Assembly (NCBI RefSeq): GCF_014207135.1 | Contig: NZ_JACHCC010000004.1 | Location: 62,001-126,000, forward strand | Length of the DNA stretch: 64,000 bases | Reading direction: 5' to 3' | Origin: Pedobacter cryoconitis | Lineage (GTDB): Bacteria > Bacteroidota > Bacteroidia > Sphingobacteriales > Sphingobacteriaceae | In this document: positions 1 through 7,387 of the stretch, piece by piece | How positions within the stretch are numbered: the first letter of the stretch is position 1 | Layout: every line of letters begins with the position of its first letter | Notes under the pieces: model-generated | The model's database searches: none | Told to the model about the DNA's origin: nothing | The model's input: only the letters and a program-made list of their open reading frames with translations | Made by a program: the position numbers and the translations under genes

Positions 1-56
1 GAAATTCCAATATTCCCACTGCCGAGGATGGCTATTTTTCCTGTAAACTGTCCCAT
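1..56 (-). CDS. proC: Pyrroline-5-carboxylate reductase-like protein, first 18 codons only
   Basis: Only the N-terminus is in the window, cut by its left edge. The ATG is at 54-56 on the minus strand, one base after the argB stop codon, so the two are translationally close. The readable residues, MGQFTGKIAILGSGNIGIS, form a first beta strand and a GxGxxG nucleotide-binding turn (GSGNIG) of a Rossmann fold. A ProC-like reductase at this place in Bacteroidota arginine operons is the reason for the name. From the sequence alone any NAD(P)-dependent Rossmann enzyme is possible. Confidence 0.6.
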   Translation of the reverse strand, partial: MGQFTGKIAILGSGNIGI

Positions 57-57
57 A

Positions 58-846
58 TTAATTTATTAACCGGGTTCCAAAACCCTGTGTATCTATCTGT
101 GGTAATTCATCGGCCTTGCCAATATAAACAGCTTTGACCCCTTGTCTGATCGCTTCAAATGCATTGTGTAACTTAGGAATCATCCCTCCCGAGACAACAC
201 CTTCTGCCTGTAGCCGCTCAAAATCATTTCTTTTGATTTCTGAGACCAGCGATTCTTCATCTTCCACATCACGCAGCACTCCTTTTTTTTCAAAACAGTA
301 AACCAGGCGGGTATCATAAACTGCAGATAGGGCCACAGCCACTGCCGAAGCGATGGTATCTGCATTCGTATTCAGCAACTGCCCCTCACCATTATGCGTA
401 ATCGCACATAAAACAGGGATCAGTTTACTTTTCAATAAGCTGTCTAAGGTGTCAACCGATACCGATGTATCATCCAGATCACCCACAAAACCAAAGTCTA
501 TCTCTTTAACCGGACGTTTTACCGCCTGAATTACATTTCCATCAGCGCCACTTAATCCGATGGCATTACATCCTCTGGTTTGTAGCTGAGCGACCATATT
601 TTTATTGATCAGTCCGGCATAAACCATGGTGACCACCCGAAGGGTTTCAATATCCGTAATCCGCCTGCCATCTACCAGTTTAGGCTCAATTCCCAGGGAA
701 CTTCCTAATTCTGTTGCTATTTTACCTCCACCATGGATCAGGATCTTTTCGCCGGGCAGGGCTGTAAAATCAATCAGGAACTGATGTAATTTCTCCGAAT
801 TATCAATTACATTTCCACCAATTTTTATAACCGTTAACTGCTTCAT
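58..846 (-). CDS. argB: Acetylglutamate kinase (N-acylglutamate kinase)
   Basis: Phosphorylates N-acylglutamate with ATP, the second step of arginine synthesis. The 262-residue protein is an amino-acid kinase: KIGGNVID near residue 8 is the nucleotide-binding glycine loop, HGGGK near 39-43 binds substrate, and VVSGGMIPKL near 218-227 is the second substrate/ATP loop. Its length matches the short E. coli type. The extra N-terminal helix of the longer arginine-inhibited enzymes is absent, so feedback by arginine probably acts elsewhere. It follows the alpha/beta hydrolase by about 3 bp and precedes the proC-like gene by 1 bp in the minus-strand arginine operon. Whether it uses acetyl- or succinylglutamate depends on the same question raised for argF'. 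Confidence 0.96.
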   Translation of the reverse strand: MKQLTVIKIGGNVIDNSEKLHQFLIDFTALPGEKILIHGGGKIATELGSSLGIEPKLVDGRRITDIETLRVVTMVYAGLINKNMVAQLQTRGCNAIGLSGADGNVIQAVKRPVKEIDFGFVGDLDDTSVSVDTLDSLLKSKLIPVLCAITHNGEGQLLNTNADTIASAVAVALSAVYDTRLVYCFEKKGVLRDVEDEESLVSEIKRNDFERLQAEGVVSGGMIPKLHNAFEAIRQGVKAVYIGKADELPQIDTQGFGTRLIN

Positions 847-849
847 TAT

Positions 850-1809
850 TTATCTCTTAAGGAAATCATTGATGATTGGGAATTCTTTTTCTGGTTCTTC
901 AACCTGTGGATTATGTCCTGATTTTTCGAACATTACAAATTGCGCCTGCGGACAGTATTCTTTATACTTCACCATCATCCATGGGGTCGCTACTCTGTCG
1001 AAACGGCCCCCAATAATTAAAATGGGCATTTTTAAGTCCTTCAGCTGTTTTCTGAAATCAAAAGTACCGATGTCGCTTCCCACGTAGAAATCACCATCCC
1101 TGCCTACCATCTGGTAATACAGTTTAGTATTCATACTGTTGGGGTATGGCTTTTTCCCCCTGGCCACAAACTGTCCTGGGTTATAAGCATATAAAAATCC
1201 ATAAGGCACCTTGCCATAGATCTCCTGATGCAATGCATCACTTGAGACAGCTCCCTGCTCTCTGATTTTCATCAGATCGGCCCAGACTTCCGGGTAATTC
1301 GTTTTAATTTCGTGATTGGAGTTATCATCATTTTCCTGCCACATCACATAACTGTGAAAGGTATTGGCCAGGATCAGGTGGCTTACATTTGCCGGGTACT
1401 TAATCGCATAGCCCTGTGCAACCAAACCACCATAAGAATGTCCTAAAAGCGACACTTTAGTTAATTTTAATGCTTTTCTTAAACCTTCTATATCTTCAAT
1501 GTCCCTTTGCAGGCTGTAATCTGAAACCACCTTGGCTGTATCTGATTTACCCCTTCCAAAGCCATCAAAATAAATCAGCTGATGATTTGCCGTAGCCAGA
1601 GGATCAAAACTTCTCAGGCCGGGATGCGCACCACCCGGGCCACCTGCAATAAAAATGATGGGATCACCTTCACCGACAGTAACAACCCAGAGTTTAGCTC
1701 CGTTTACGGTGACAAACTTTCCGTCCGTCCAGCTATCTACAGTTTTTTGTTGTGCAAAAGACAATGTTGTCAGTAATAACGCACAAAATAAAAGGCTTAC
1801 TCTTTTCAT
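850..1809 (-). CDS. Exported alpha/beta hydrolase, proline iminopeptidase-like
   Basis: Predicted secreted or periplasmic serine hydrolase of about 319 residues. The start is set at MKRVSLLF, which begins a signal peptide (hydrophobic LLFCALLLTTLSFA, then AQQ); an upstream in-frame ATG at 1816-1818 would add only three residues. The oxyanion-hole region reads GGPGGAHPG, the nucleophile elbow is GHSYGG, the acid is probably the Asp in GGRFDRV, and the His is in KSGHNPQ near the C-terminus. The HGGPG-like loop resembles proline iminopeptidases, although the usual first His is replaced by Gly. It lies between argF' and argB in the arginine operon although it has no known role in that pathway. 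The substrate is unknown. Confidence 0.85.
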   Translation of the reverse strand: MKRVSLLFCALLLTTLSFAQQKTVDSWTDGKFVTVNGAKLWVVTVGEGDPIIFIAGGPGGAHPGLRSFDPLATANHQLIYFDGFGRGKSDTAKVVSDYSLQRDIEDIEGLRKALKLTKVSLLGHSYGGLVAQGYAIKYPANVSHLILANTFHSYVMWQENDDNSNHEIKTNYPEVWADLMKIREQGAVSSDALHQEIYGKVPYGFLYAYNPGQFVARGKKPYPNSMNTKLYYQMVGRDGDFYVGSDIGTFDFRKQLKDLKMPILIIGGRFDRVATPWMMVKYKEYCPQAQFVMFEKSGHNPQVEEPEKEFPIINDFLKR

Positions 1810-1876
1810 ACAAAACATTGATTATTAAAAGGTTGTGAATTTTGCAGAGCGATGAGATTCTCCGCCCTGCATTTCC

Positions 1877-2842
1877 CTAAGATAGCTTTTGTAACAGACC
1901 TTTCAAAACTGCCTGAGCAGCCCATAGTCTGTTTCCTGCTTCATGAATTACTAAAGAGTTTGGCCCGTCCAGTACTTCAGAAGACAGTTCAAGGTCCCTT
2001 CTGACAGGTAAACAGTGCATTACTTTAGCTTCATTTGTTCCTTTTAAAAGCTCAGTTGTCAGCATCCATCCTTCCGGATAAGGAAGAATTTTTCCATATT
2101 CCTGATAGCTCGACCAGTTTTTCACATAAATATAATCCGCACCTGATAATGCCTCTTCCAGATTATGACTGATTTTAGCACCAGGTGTAAAATCCTCGGA
2201 CAGCTCATATCCTTCAGGTTGAACAATAGTAAAGTCAAGCATATCTTCCTGCTGTGCCCTGCACATCCATTCTGCGAAAGAGTTAGGTACAGCCTGCGGT
2301 AAAGCCTTGATATGAGGTGCCCAGGCCATGACTACTTTAGGTTTTGCCTGACCTTTCCAGGTTTCTCTGATCGTGACCAGGTCAGCCAGACTTTGCAGCG
2401 GATGACGCGTGGCACTTTCCAGGCTCACTACAGGCACACCGCAGTAGGCAATAAATTTATTAAAGAAGTCTTCGTTATAATCTTCCTCTCTGTTCAATAA
2501 TTTTGGAAAAGAACGAAGTCCCAGAATATCACAATACTGTCCCATTACAGCTGCTGCCTCACGGATATGTTCTACAGTACTGCCATTCATGACTACCCCA
2601 TCTTCAGTTTCCAGTGCCCAGCCCTCTTTGTCCATATTCATGACCATTACACTCATTCCTAAGTTAATAGCCGCTTTCTGGGTACTCAGACGCGTGCGCA
2701 GACTTGGATTCAGGAAAACCAGGCCAAGCGTTTTATTTTTTCCCAGCTGCTGATCCGCATAGGGATTACTTTTTAATGTGAGGGCATCTTTAACCAACTG
2801 GCTGATGTCTTCAACATCATTTACTGAAGTAAACTGGTTCAT
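1877..2842 (-). CDS. argF': N-acetylornithine (or N-succinylornithine) carbamoyltransferase
   Basis: Transfers the carbamoyl group to an N-acylated ornithine, the Bacteroidota/Xanthomonas variant of the ornithine carbamoyltransferase step. The 321-residue protein has the carbamoyl-phosphate motif SLRTRLST (residues 47-54), HPLQSLADL and HCLPVRR near residue 275, and aligns by eye along its length with the B. fragilis succinylornithine enzyme. The known specificity residue, Pro90 in the succinyl enzyme and Glu in the Xanthomonas acetyl enzyme, is Val90 here (GSTVEH), so the acyl group cannot be assigned from that position. The ATG overlaps the argD stop by 4 bp (ATGA), which suggests coupled translation. 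Confidence 0.93.
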   Translation of the reverse strand: MNQFTSVNDVEDISQLVKDALTLKSNPYADQQLGKNKTLGLVFLNPSLRTRLSTQKAAINLGMSVMVMNMDKEGWALETEDGVVMNGSTVEHIREAAAVMGQYCDILGLRSFPKLLNREEDYNEDFFNKFIAYCGVPVVSLESATRHPLQSLADLVTIRETWKGQAKPKVVMAWAPHIKALPQAVPNSFAEWMCRAQQEDMLDFTIVQPEGYELSEDFTPGAKISHNLEEALSGADYIYVKNWSSYQEYGKILPYPEGWMLTTELLKGTNEAKVMHCLPVRRDLELSSEVLDGPNSLVIHEAGNRLWAAQAVLKGLLQKLS

Positions 2843-3972
2843 CCTTTTATAGCAATTTTGAAGTTTTCTAAAAATTGATCTGCTTGTTCCTTCGACAGAT
2901 TGAGCGCAGGCAATAATCTGATCACATTCGGTTTAGCCTCGCCGGTAAAAATATGTTGCTTAAATAACAAGTTCTTTTTCACCTGAGCCAACTCTTCCGG
3001 TAAATCAATACCAATCATCAAACCTCGTCCCCTTACCTCACGGATCTCTTCAATCTTACGCAGTTCTGCGATCAGGTAATCACCTATGTTTTTTGCATTC
3101 TCCATCAGGTGATCCTGCTCCATGATTTCCAGTACAGCCAAAGCTGCTGCACAGGCCAGGTGATTTCCACCGAAAGTAGTACCCAGCATAGAATGCCATG
3201 GTTTAAATTTGGGTGAAATAGAAATACCCGCTACCGGGAACCCATTCCCCATCCCTTTGGCCATAGTATACACATCAGCATTTACACCAGCATAATCATG
3301 TGAATAAAACTGGCCCGTTCTGCCATAACCACACTGTACACTGTCAGCAATGTAAACAGCATCATACTGATCACATAAAGTACGGATAAGCTGAAGGAAG
3401 CTAACTGAAGCTTCTCTAATCCCGCCGACACCCTGTATACCTTCAATAATCACAGAACTGATTTCTCCTCCAAAATCAGCAAATGCCTTTTTCAGTGCAT
3501 CCTCATCATTAAATGGAAGGAAGACAATATGATCCGTACTATTTACCGGAGCAATAATTTTAGGATTATCAGTTGCTGAAACTGCTAATGATGTTCTGCC
3601 ATGGAAAGCACCTGTAAAAGCAATCACCTTTTTTCTTCCGTTATAGAAAGAAGCCAGTTTTAATGCATTTTCATTAGCCTCAGCACCAGAGTTACAAAGA
3701 AATAACTGGTAATCCGTTTTTCCGGATACCTCCCCCAGTTTCTCTGCCAGCTGTACCTGCAAAGGTATTTTTACTGAATTGGAGTAAAAACCTACCTTAT
3801 TCAACTGATCGGTCAGACGTTTCACATAGTGCGGGTGTGTATGACCAATGGAAATTACAGCATGTCCGCCATAAAGGTCCAGGTATTCCTGCCCCTGGGC
3901 ATCCCAAACGGTACTGCCTGAAGCTTTTACAATTTCTATATCATTTAAAGGGTATACATCGAATAAGTTCAT
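2839..3972 (-). CDS. argD: Acetylornithine aminotransferase
   Basis: PLP-dependent class III aminotransferase that converts N-acylglutamate semialdehyde to N-acylornithine using glutamate. The 377-residue protein shows NSGAEANE (residues 94-101), which contacts the PLP phosphate, and the Schiff-base Lys239 in TMAKGMGNGFP. The PLP-ring aspartate is Asp210 in ADSVQCGYGRTG, where most family members read DEVQ. It sits between argC (78 bp gap containing a small hairpin) and argF' (4 bp overlap). Succinylornithine activity is equally possible. Confidence 0.94.
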   Translation of the reverse strand: MNLFDVYPLNDIEIVKASGSTVWDAQGQEYLDLYGGHAVISIGHTHPHYVKRLTDQLNKVGFYSNSVKIPLQVQLAEKLGEVSGKTDYQLFLCNSGAEANENALKLASFYNGRKKVIAFTGAFHGRTSLAVSATDNPKIIAPVNSTDHIVFLPFNDEDALKKAFADFGGEISSVIIEGIQGVGGIREASVSFLQLIRTLCDQYDAVYIADSVQCGYGRTGQFYSHDYAGVNADVYTMAKGMGNGFPVAGISISPKFKPWHSMLGTTFGGNHLACAAALAVLEIMEQDHLMENAKNIGDYLIAELRKIEEIREVRGRGLMIGIDLPEELAQVKKNLLFKQHIFTGEAKPNVIRLLPALNLSKEQADQFLENFKIAIKG

Positions 3973-3989
3973 CTTTTTAAAGCTTTTAC

Positions 3990-4007
3990 CATAGGTGAAA
4001 ACCTATG
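3990..4007 (-). other. Small hairpin in the argC-argD gap
   Basis: A perfect 7-bp inverted repeat, CATAGGT and ACCTATG, with a 4-base loop lies in the 78-bp gap between argC and argD, about 17 bases before the argD start. There is no U-run after it, so it is not an obvious terminator. It could set differential mRNA stability or translation inside the operon; this is inference. Confidence 0.4.
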
Positions 4008-4050
4008 ATGGTTCATAAATAATAAATTGATTTCCTAAGCCTGCCTTAAT

Positions 4051-5022
4051 TTAAAAAGCTGCTGCCTTAAGCCTTAAGCCTTGCCGCTCGTCCAGCCCAA
4101 ACATCAGGTTCATATTCTGTACTGCCTGGCCACTGGCCCCTTTCAACAGATTATCTATAATACTGATGATCAATAGTTTGTTTCCATGTTTTTCGACATG
4201 AACCAAACCTTTGTTTGTATTCACCACTTGTTTCAGATCTATATTCTTTTTACTTACCTGCGTAAAAGGATGTCCACTGTAATACGTTTCATAAATCAGC
4301 TGTGCTTCTTCAGCAGTTAGCTCACTCTCAACATAAACAGCAGCCAGAATCCCCCTGGTAAAATCTCCGCGCTGAGGAATAAAATTCAGCTCCTGATCAA
4401 ATGCCTGATCCAGTTGCAACAGACTTTGTCCTATTTCATTCAGATGCTGATGTTCAAAAGCCTTATACACCGAAAGGTTATTATTTCTCCAGCTAAAATG
4501 AGAAGTTGCAGCAAGACCCTGCCCCGCACCAGTTGAACCAGTCGTTGCATTGATATGAACTTCATTTTTCAGTAATCCTTTAGCCGCCAGAGGTAACAAT
4601 GCCAGCTGAATACAGGTTGCAAAACAGCCCGGGTTAGCAATAAACCCAGCCGTTTGAATACGTTCCCTGTTCAGTTCAGGTAAGCCATAAACCCAGTCAT
4701 TTCCTGCTGCTTCAGCCAATCTGAAATCCTGGCTCAGGTCAATGATTTTAATACCCGCAGCAATTGGGTTCGCTGCAAGGAATTTTTTAGCATCTCCGTG
4801 GCCAACGCATAGAAAAAGGACATCTATCGCATCCGAAAGTTCAGCTGTGAAACGCAGGTCTGTATCGCCTAAAAGATCAGTGTGCACATCAGAAATCAGG
4901 TTACCTGCATTACTGTTGCTATGTACGAATACGATCTCCACACCATCATGATTGACCAGCAGACGTAACATTTCACCACCGGTATATCCGGCACCGCCAA
5001 CGATACCCGCTTTAATCTTCAT
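4051..5022 (-). CDS. argC: N-acetyl-gamma-glutamyl-phosphate reductase
   Basis: NADPH-dependent reduction of N-acylglutamyl phosphate to the semialdehyde. The 323-residue protein begins with a Rossmann nucleotide loop (GIVGGAGYTGGE, residues 7-18), and the catalytic cysteine is Cys133 in ANPGCFAT. HQHLNEI near the middle fits the family's His-containing substrate region. Its start lies inside argG: the two genes overlap by 11 bp, which suggests coupled translation. Confidence 0.96.
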   Translation of the reverse strand: MKIKAGIVGGAGYTGGEMLRLLVNHDGVEIVFVHSNSNAGNLISDVHTDLLGDTDLRFTAELSDAIDVLFLCVGHGDAKKFLAANPIAAGIKIIDLSQDFRLAEAAGNDWVYGLPELNRERIQTAGFIANPGCFATCIQLALLPLAAKGLLKNEVHINATTGSTGAGQGLAATSHFSWRNNNLSVYKAFEHQHLNEIGQSLLQLDQAFDQELNFIPQRGDFTRGILAAVYVESELTAEEAQLIYETYYSGHPFTQVSKKNIDLKQVVNTNKGLVHVEKHGNKLLIISIIDNLLKGASGQAVQNMNLMFGLDERQGLRLKAAAF

Positions 5023-6205
5023 TTCCGTTCACTTTATGCCAGATCATAACCTGGTTGCCAAATATTTTTGAGAATCCTTTCACATCCTCACCACTCCAGG
5101 CATTATTCATTTCGCCGTAGCTGCCAAATTTATTACTCATCAGGTCATGCTTAGATTCGATTCCGATAATCTGGAATCTGTAAGGCAATAACTCTACAAA
5201 TACTTTGCCGCTTACGGTATGTTGTGTGTCAGCCAGGAAAGCTTCTATATTACGCATGATCGGATCGTGGAACTGACCTTCATGCAGCCAGTTTCCATAA
5301 AAAGAAGCTAATTGTTCTTTCCATGACAGCTGCCATTTGGTTAAAGTATGTTTTTCTAAAGTATGATGCGCTTTGATGATCACCATCGGAGCAGCAGCTT
5401 CAAAACCAACACGTCCTTTAATTCCAATAATCGTATCTCCAACGTGGATATCACGTCCGATTCCGTAAGGCTGTGCAATGGCCTGTAATTTTTGAATTGC
5501 TTTCACCGGTTCTAAAACCTCTCCATCAATACCAACCAGTTCTCCTTTTTCAAAAGTAAGTTCAATTTTACGGCTCTGTGTTTCAGAAACCTGAGTTGGC
5601 CATGCTTCTTCAGGTAGAGTTTCGTTAGAAGTCAGTGTTTCTTTTCCACCTACCGAAGTACCCCATAAACCTTTGTTGATAGAATATCTTGCTTTCTCAG
5701 CACTATATACTACACCATGTTTACTTAAATATTCTATTTCCGCTTCGCGGGATAATTTCAAATCTCTGATTGGTGTGATAATTTCTACATTAGGAATGAT
5801 GATATTAAAGATCATATCAAAACGAACCTGATCATTACCTGCACCAGTACTGCCATGTGCTACATAGTCAGCACCTATTTTCTTTACATAGTTTGCAATT
5901 GCTGTAGCCTGGCTTACACGCTCCGCACTTACAGAAAGCGGATAAGTTGCATTTTTCAATACATTACCAAATACCAGGTATTTAATACAGCCATCATAAT
6001 AATTTGCAGTTTCATCAACTACAGCATGAGAAGCCACCCCTAAAGCATAAGCTCTTTTTTCAATTTCCTGTAATTCTTCATCAGAAAAACCACCTGTATT
6101 GACAATTACTGAATGGACTTCCAGACCACGGTCCTGTGCCAGGTGAATACAGCAAAATGAAGTATCTAAACCTCCGCTAAAAGCTAAAACTACTTTCTTT
6201 TTCAT
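5012..6205 (-). CDS. argG: Argininosuccinate synthase
   Basis: Joins citrulline and aspartate with ATP to make argininosuccinate. The 397-residue protein has the PP-loop AFSGGLDTSF (residues 8-17), HGSTGAGNDQVRF near 117-129 and other family blocks. In the acylated pathway the acyl group must be removed first by a deacylase, which is not in this window, and the lyase argH is also outside. It lies 50 bp after the GNAT gene and overlaps argC by 11 bp. Confidence 0.97.
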   Translation of the reverse strand: MKKKVVLAFSGGLDTSFCCIHLAQDRGLEVHSVIVNTGGFSDEELQEIEKRAYALGVASHAVVDETANYYDGCIKYLVFGNVLKNATYPLSVSAERVSQATAIANYVKKIGADYVAHGSTGAGNDQVRFDMIFNIIIPNVEIITPIRDLKLSREAEIEYLSKHGVVYSAEKARYSINKGLWGTSVGGKETLTSNETLPEEAWPTQVSETQSRKIELTFEKGELVGIDGEVLEPVKAIQKLQAIAQPYGIGRDIHVGDTIIGIKGRVGFEAAAPMVIIKAHHTLEKHTLTKWQLSWKEQLASFYGNWLHEGQFHDPIMRNIEAFLADTQHTVSGKVFVELLPYRFQIIGIESKHDLMSNKFGSYGEMNNAWSGEDVKGFSKIFGNQVMIWHKVNGNED

Positions 6206-6255
6206 TAGTGTAAATTTATTTTAATGGTGATGAAACTATCATCAGTATAATTTTA

Positions 6256-6960
6256 TTATTTAAAAAACAGAACAGACGAATATAACAGCGATTTCAGCCC
6301 CCCTTTATCTTCAGATTTAGGTTTGAGCACCAGTCTTTGCTTGATACGCATAAAACGTTCGTATAATTTGGGTTTTCGCTGTAATTCTTCAGCAAACTTC
6401 TTAGCCACATCATGCTTTTGCGTTGCAGGATCATAAAGCATAGCCGTACACATACAGTTCTTACGGTCTTTACTTTTCAGAATCTCAAAGTTTACACAGC
6501 TCTGGCATCCTTTCCAGAATTCTTCATCCTGAGTCAGTTCCGAGTAAGTAACAGGTTCATAACCCAGGTCAGAGTTGATTTTCATCACGGCCAAACCTGT
6601 AGTCAATCCAAATATTTTAGCTTTTGGATAGTTCAGACGGGATAGTTCAAAAATCTTGTGTTTGATCATATTGGCCAGCCCCATTTTTCTGAATTTCGGA
6701 CTGACTACCAAACCCGAATTAGCCACAAATTGTCCGTGGCTCCAGGTTTCAATATAACAAAATCCAGCCCATGAGCCGTCTTTATGAAAAGCTATGACTG
6801 ATTTCCCCTCAGCCATCTTTCCTGCTACATAATCAGGAGAGCGTTTAGCGATACCTGTACCTCGTGCCTTAGCAGACTCAGCCATTTCTTCACAGATTTC
6901 TTCTGCAAAAACACGATGTTCAGGAAGTGCAACCTGCACTATAAAATCGTTTATATTCAT
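6256..6960 (-). CDS. GNAT acetyltransferase heading the arginine operon, candidate N-acylglutamate synthase
   Basis: A 234-residue GNAT-fold protein. The acyl-CoA loop is visible at residues 87-96 (SPKFRKMGLA, the RxxGxA form), and the preceding strand VANSGLVV fits motif A. The C-terminal third has four cysteines, Cys152, Cys155, Cys169 and Cys171 (CxxC, 13 residues, CxC), a possible zinc or iron site not found in typical GNATs. It is the first gene of the operon. No classical argA or argJ is seen here, and relatives in Bacteroides have, as I recall, been proposed as N-acylglutamate synthases. The role as first enzyme of the pathway is therefore inferred from position and family, not from a catalytic residue. 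Confidence 0.75.
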   Translation of the reverse strand: MNINDFIVQVALPEHRVFAEEICEEMAESAKARGTGIAKRSPDYVAGKMAEGKSVIAFHKDGSWAGFCYIETWSHGQFVANSGLVVSPKFRKMGLANMIKHKIFELSRLNYPKAKIFGLTTGLAVMKINSDLGYEPVTYSELTQDEEFWKGCQSCVNFEILKSKDRKNCMCTAMLYDPATQKHDVAKKFAEELQRKPKLYERFMRIKQRLVLKPKSEDKGGLKSLLYSSVLFFK

Positions 6961-7005
6961 TAATAGTTAACGAAAAAAAGATAAAATATTTTTATTAATT
7001 GATTT

Positions 7006-7024
7006 AGAGGAGATAAAATCCTCT
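7006..7024 (-). other. Hairpin in the probable arginine operon leader
   Basis: AGAGGA (7006-7011) and TCCTCT (7019-7024) form a 6-bp stem with a 7-base loop, 45 bp upstream of the first arginine gene. On the minus strand it follows the longer inverted repeat at 7030-7049. It may be part of a structured leader; no attenuator peptide was recognised. Confidence 0.35.
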
Positions 7025-7029
7025 TCAGA

Positions 7030-7049
7030 TTGAGTTAGAATTAACTCAA
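7030..7049. promoter_or_regulatory. Perfect 8-bp inverted repeat, possible arginine operon operator
   Basis: TTGAGTTA (7030-7037) and TAACTCAA (7042-7049) are separated by 4 bases, giving a 20-bp operator-sized palindrome 70 bp upstream of the arginine operon. Its outer end touches a minus-strand TATTTG (7047-7052) that resembles a shortened Bacteroidota -7 box. It does not match the E. coli/Bacillus ARG box, so a regulator cannot be named. Confidence 0.4.
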
Positions 7050-7061
7050 ATACGGGGTGTA

Positions 7062-7069
7062 TAGTTTTG
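7062..7069 (+). promoter_or_regulatory. TAnnTTTG -7 promoter box
   Basis: TAGTTTTG matches the Bacteroidota -7 consensus and lies 19 bp before the ATG of the possible 43-residue peptide. No TTG at the expected -33 spacing was found, so it is supported only by the -7 match and its position. Confidence 0.35.
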
Positions 7070-7088
7070 CCGGCTGGTTGTTACATAA

Positions 7089-7220
7089 ATGACAGGTTCC
7101 AGACGTTCTATATATAAACTTCTCGCAGCAATGTTCTTTGCTGTTACGATTGAAAGTTTATGTACTGTCTGCTTTATCATTTTCTGTATAAATTCCCGCT
7201 TTAAATTACTAATGGTGTAA
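7089..7220 (+). CDS. Possible 43-residue single-span membrane peptide
   Basis: An ATG-to-TAA frame of 43 codons starts MTGSRRSIYK, a positively charged N-terminus, followed by a strongly hydrophobic stretch of about 24 residues (LLAAMFFAV to FIIFCI) with two cysteines, then a short basic tail NSRFKLLMV. The layout is that of a small inner-membrane peptide with N-terminus inside. A TAnnTTTG box lies 19 bp upstream. It resembles no family I know, and a frame of this length can occur by chance. Confidence 0.3.
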   Translation: MTGSRRSIYKLLAAMFFAVTIESLCTVCFIIFCINSRFKLLMV

Positions 7221-7387
7221 AGGTTTGAATAAATATTGAGTTGTGCAACAGGTTTTTTATTTTTTTACATTTAATCAACTCCCTGGCTCTCATCTTGTCC
7301 CGACAAAAATAAGAGATATTTAAGAGAATCCCGGAAGCTAAAGATTAAATTTCCGTTAATTTATCCCTGTAAGCTGAACCATCTTTT

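Larger units (their letters stand above)
6961..7387. promoter_or_regulatory. Intergenic region between arginine operon and M28 peptidase
   Basis: This 427-bp AT-rich stretch separates divergent genes. It holds two tandem inverted repeats that would lie at the 5' end of the arginine operon, a TAGTTTTG promoter-like box on the plus strand (7062-7069) and a 43-codon open frame (7089-7220), each listed separately. The remaining part, about 7221-7387, shows no gene or clear signal, and I could not identify a consensus promoter directly before the M28 peptidase. Confidence 0.7.

Noticed and set aside
1844..1870. GC-rich hairpin between argF' and the hydrolase as a terminator
   Set aside because: The stem has only about eight pairs with one mismatch and no T-run follows, so it is not a terminator; the operon probably continues.
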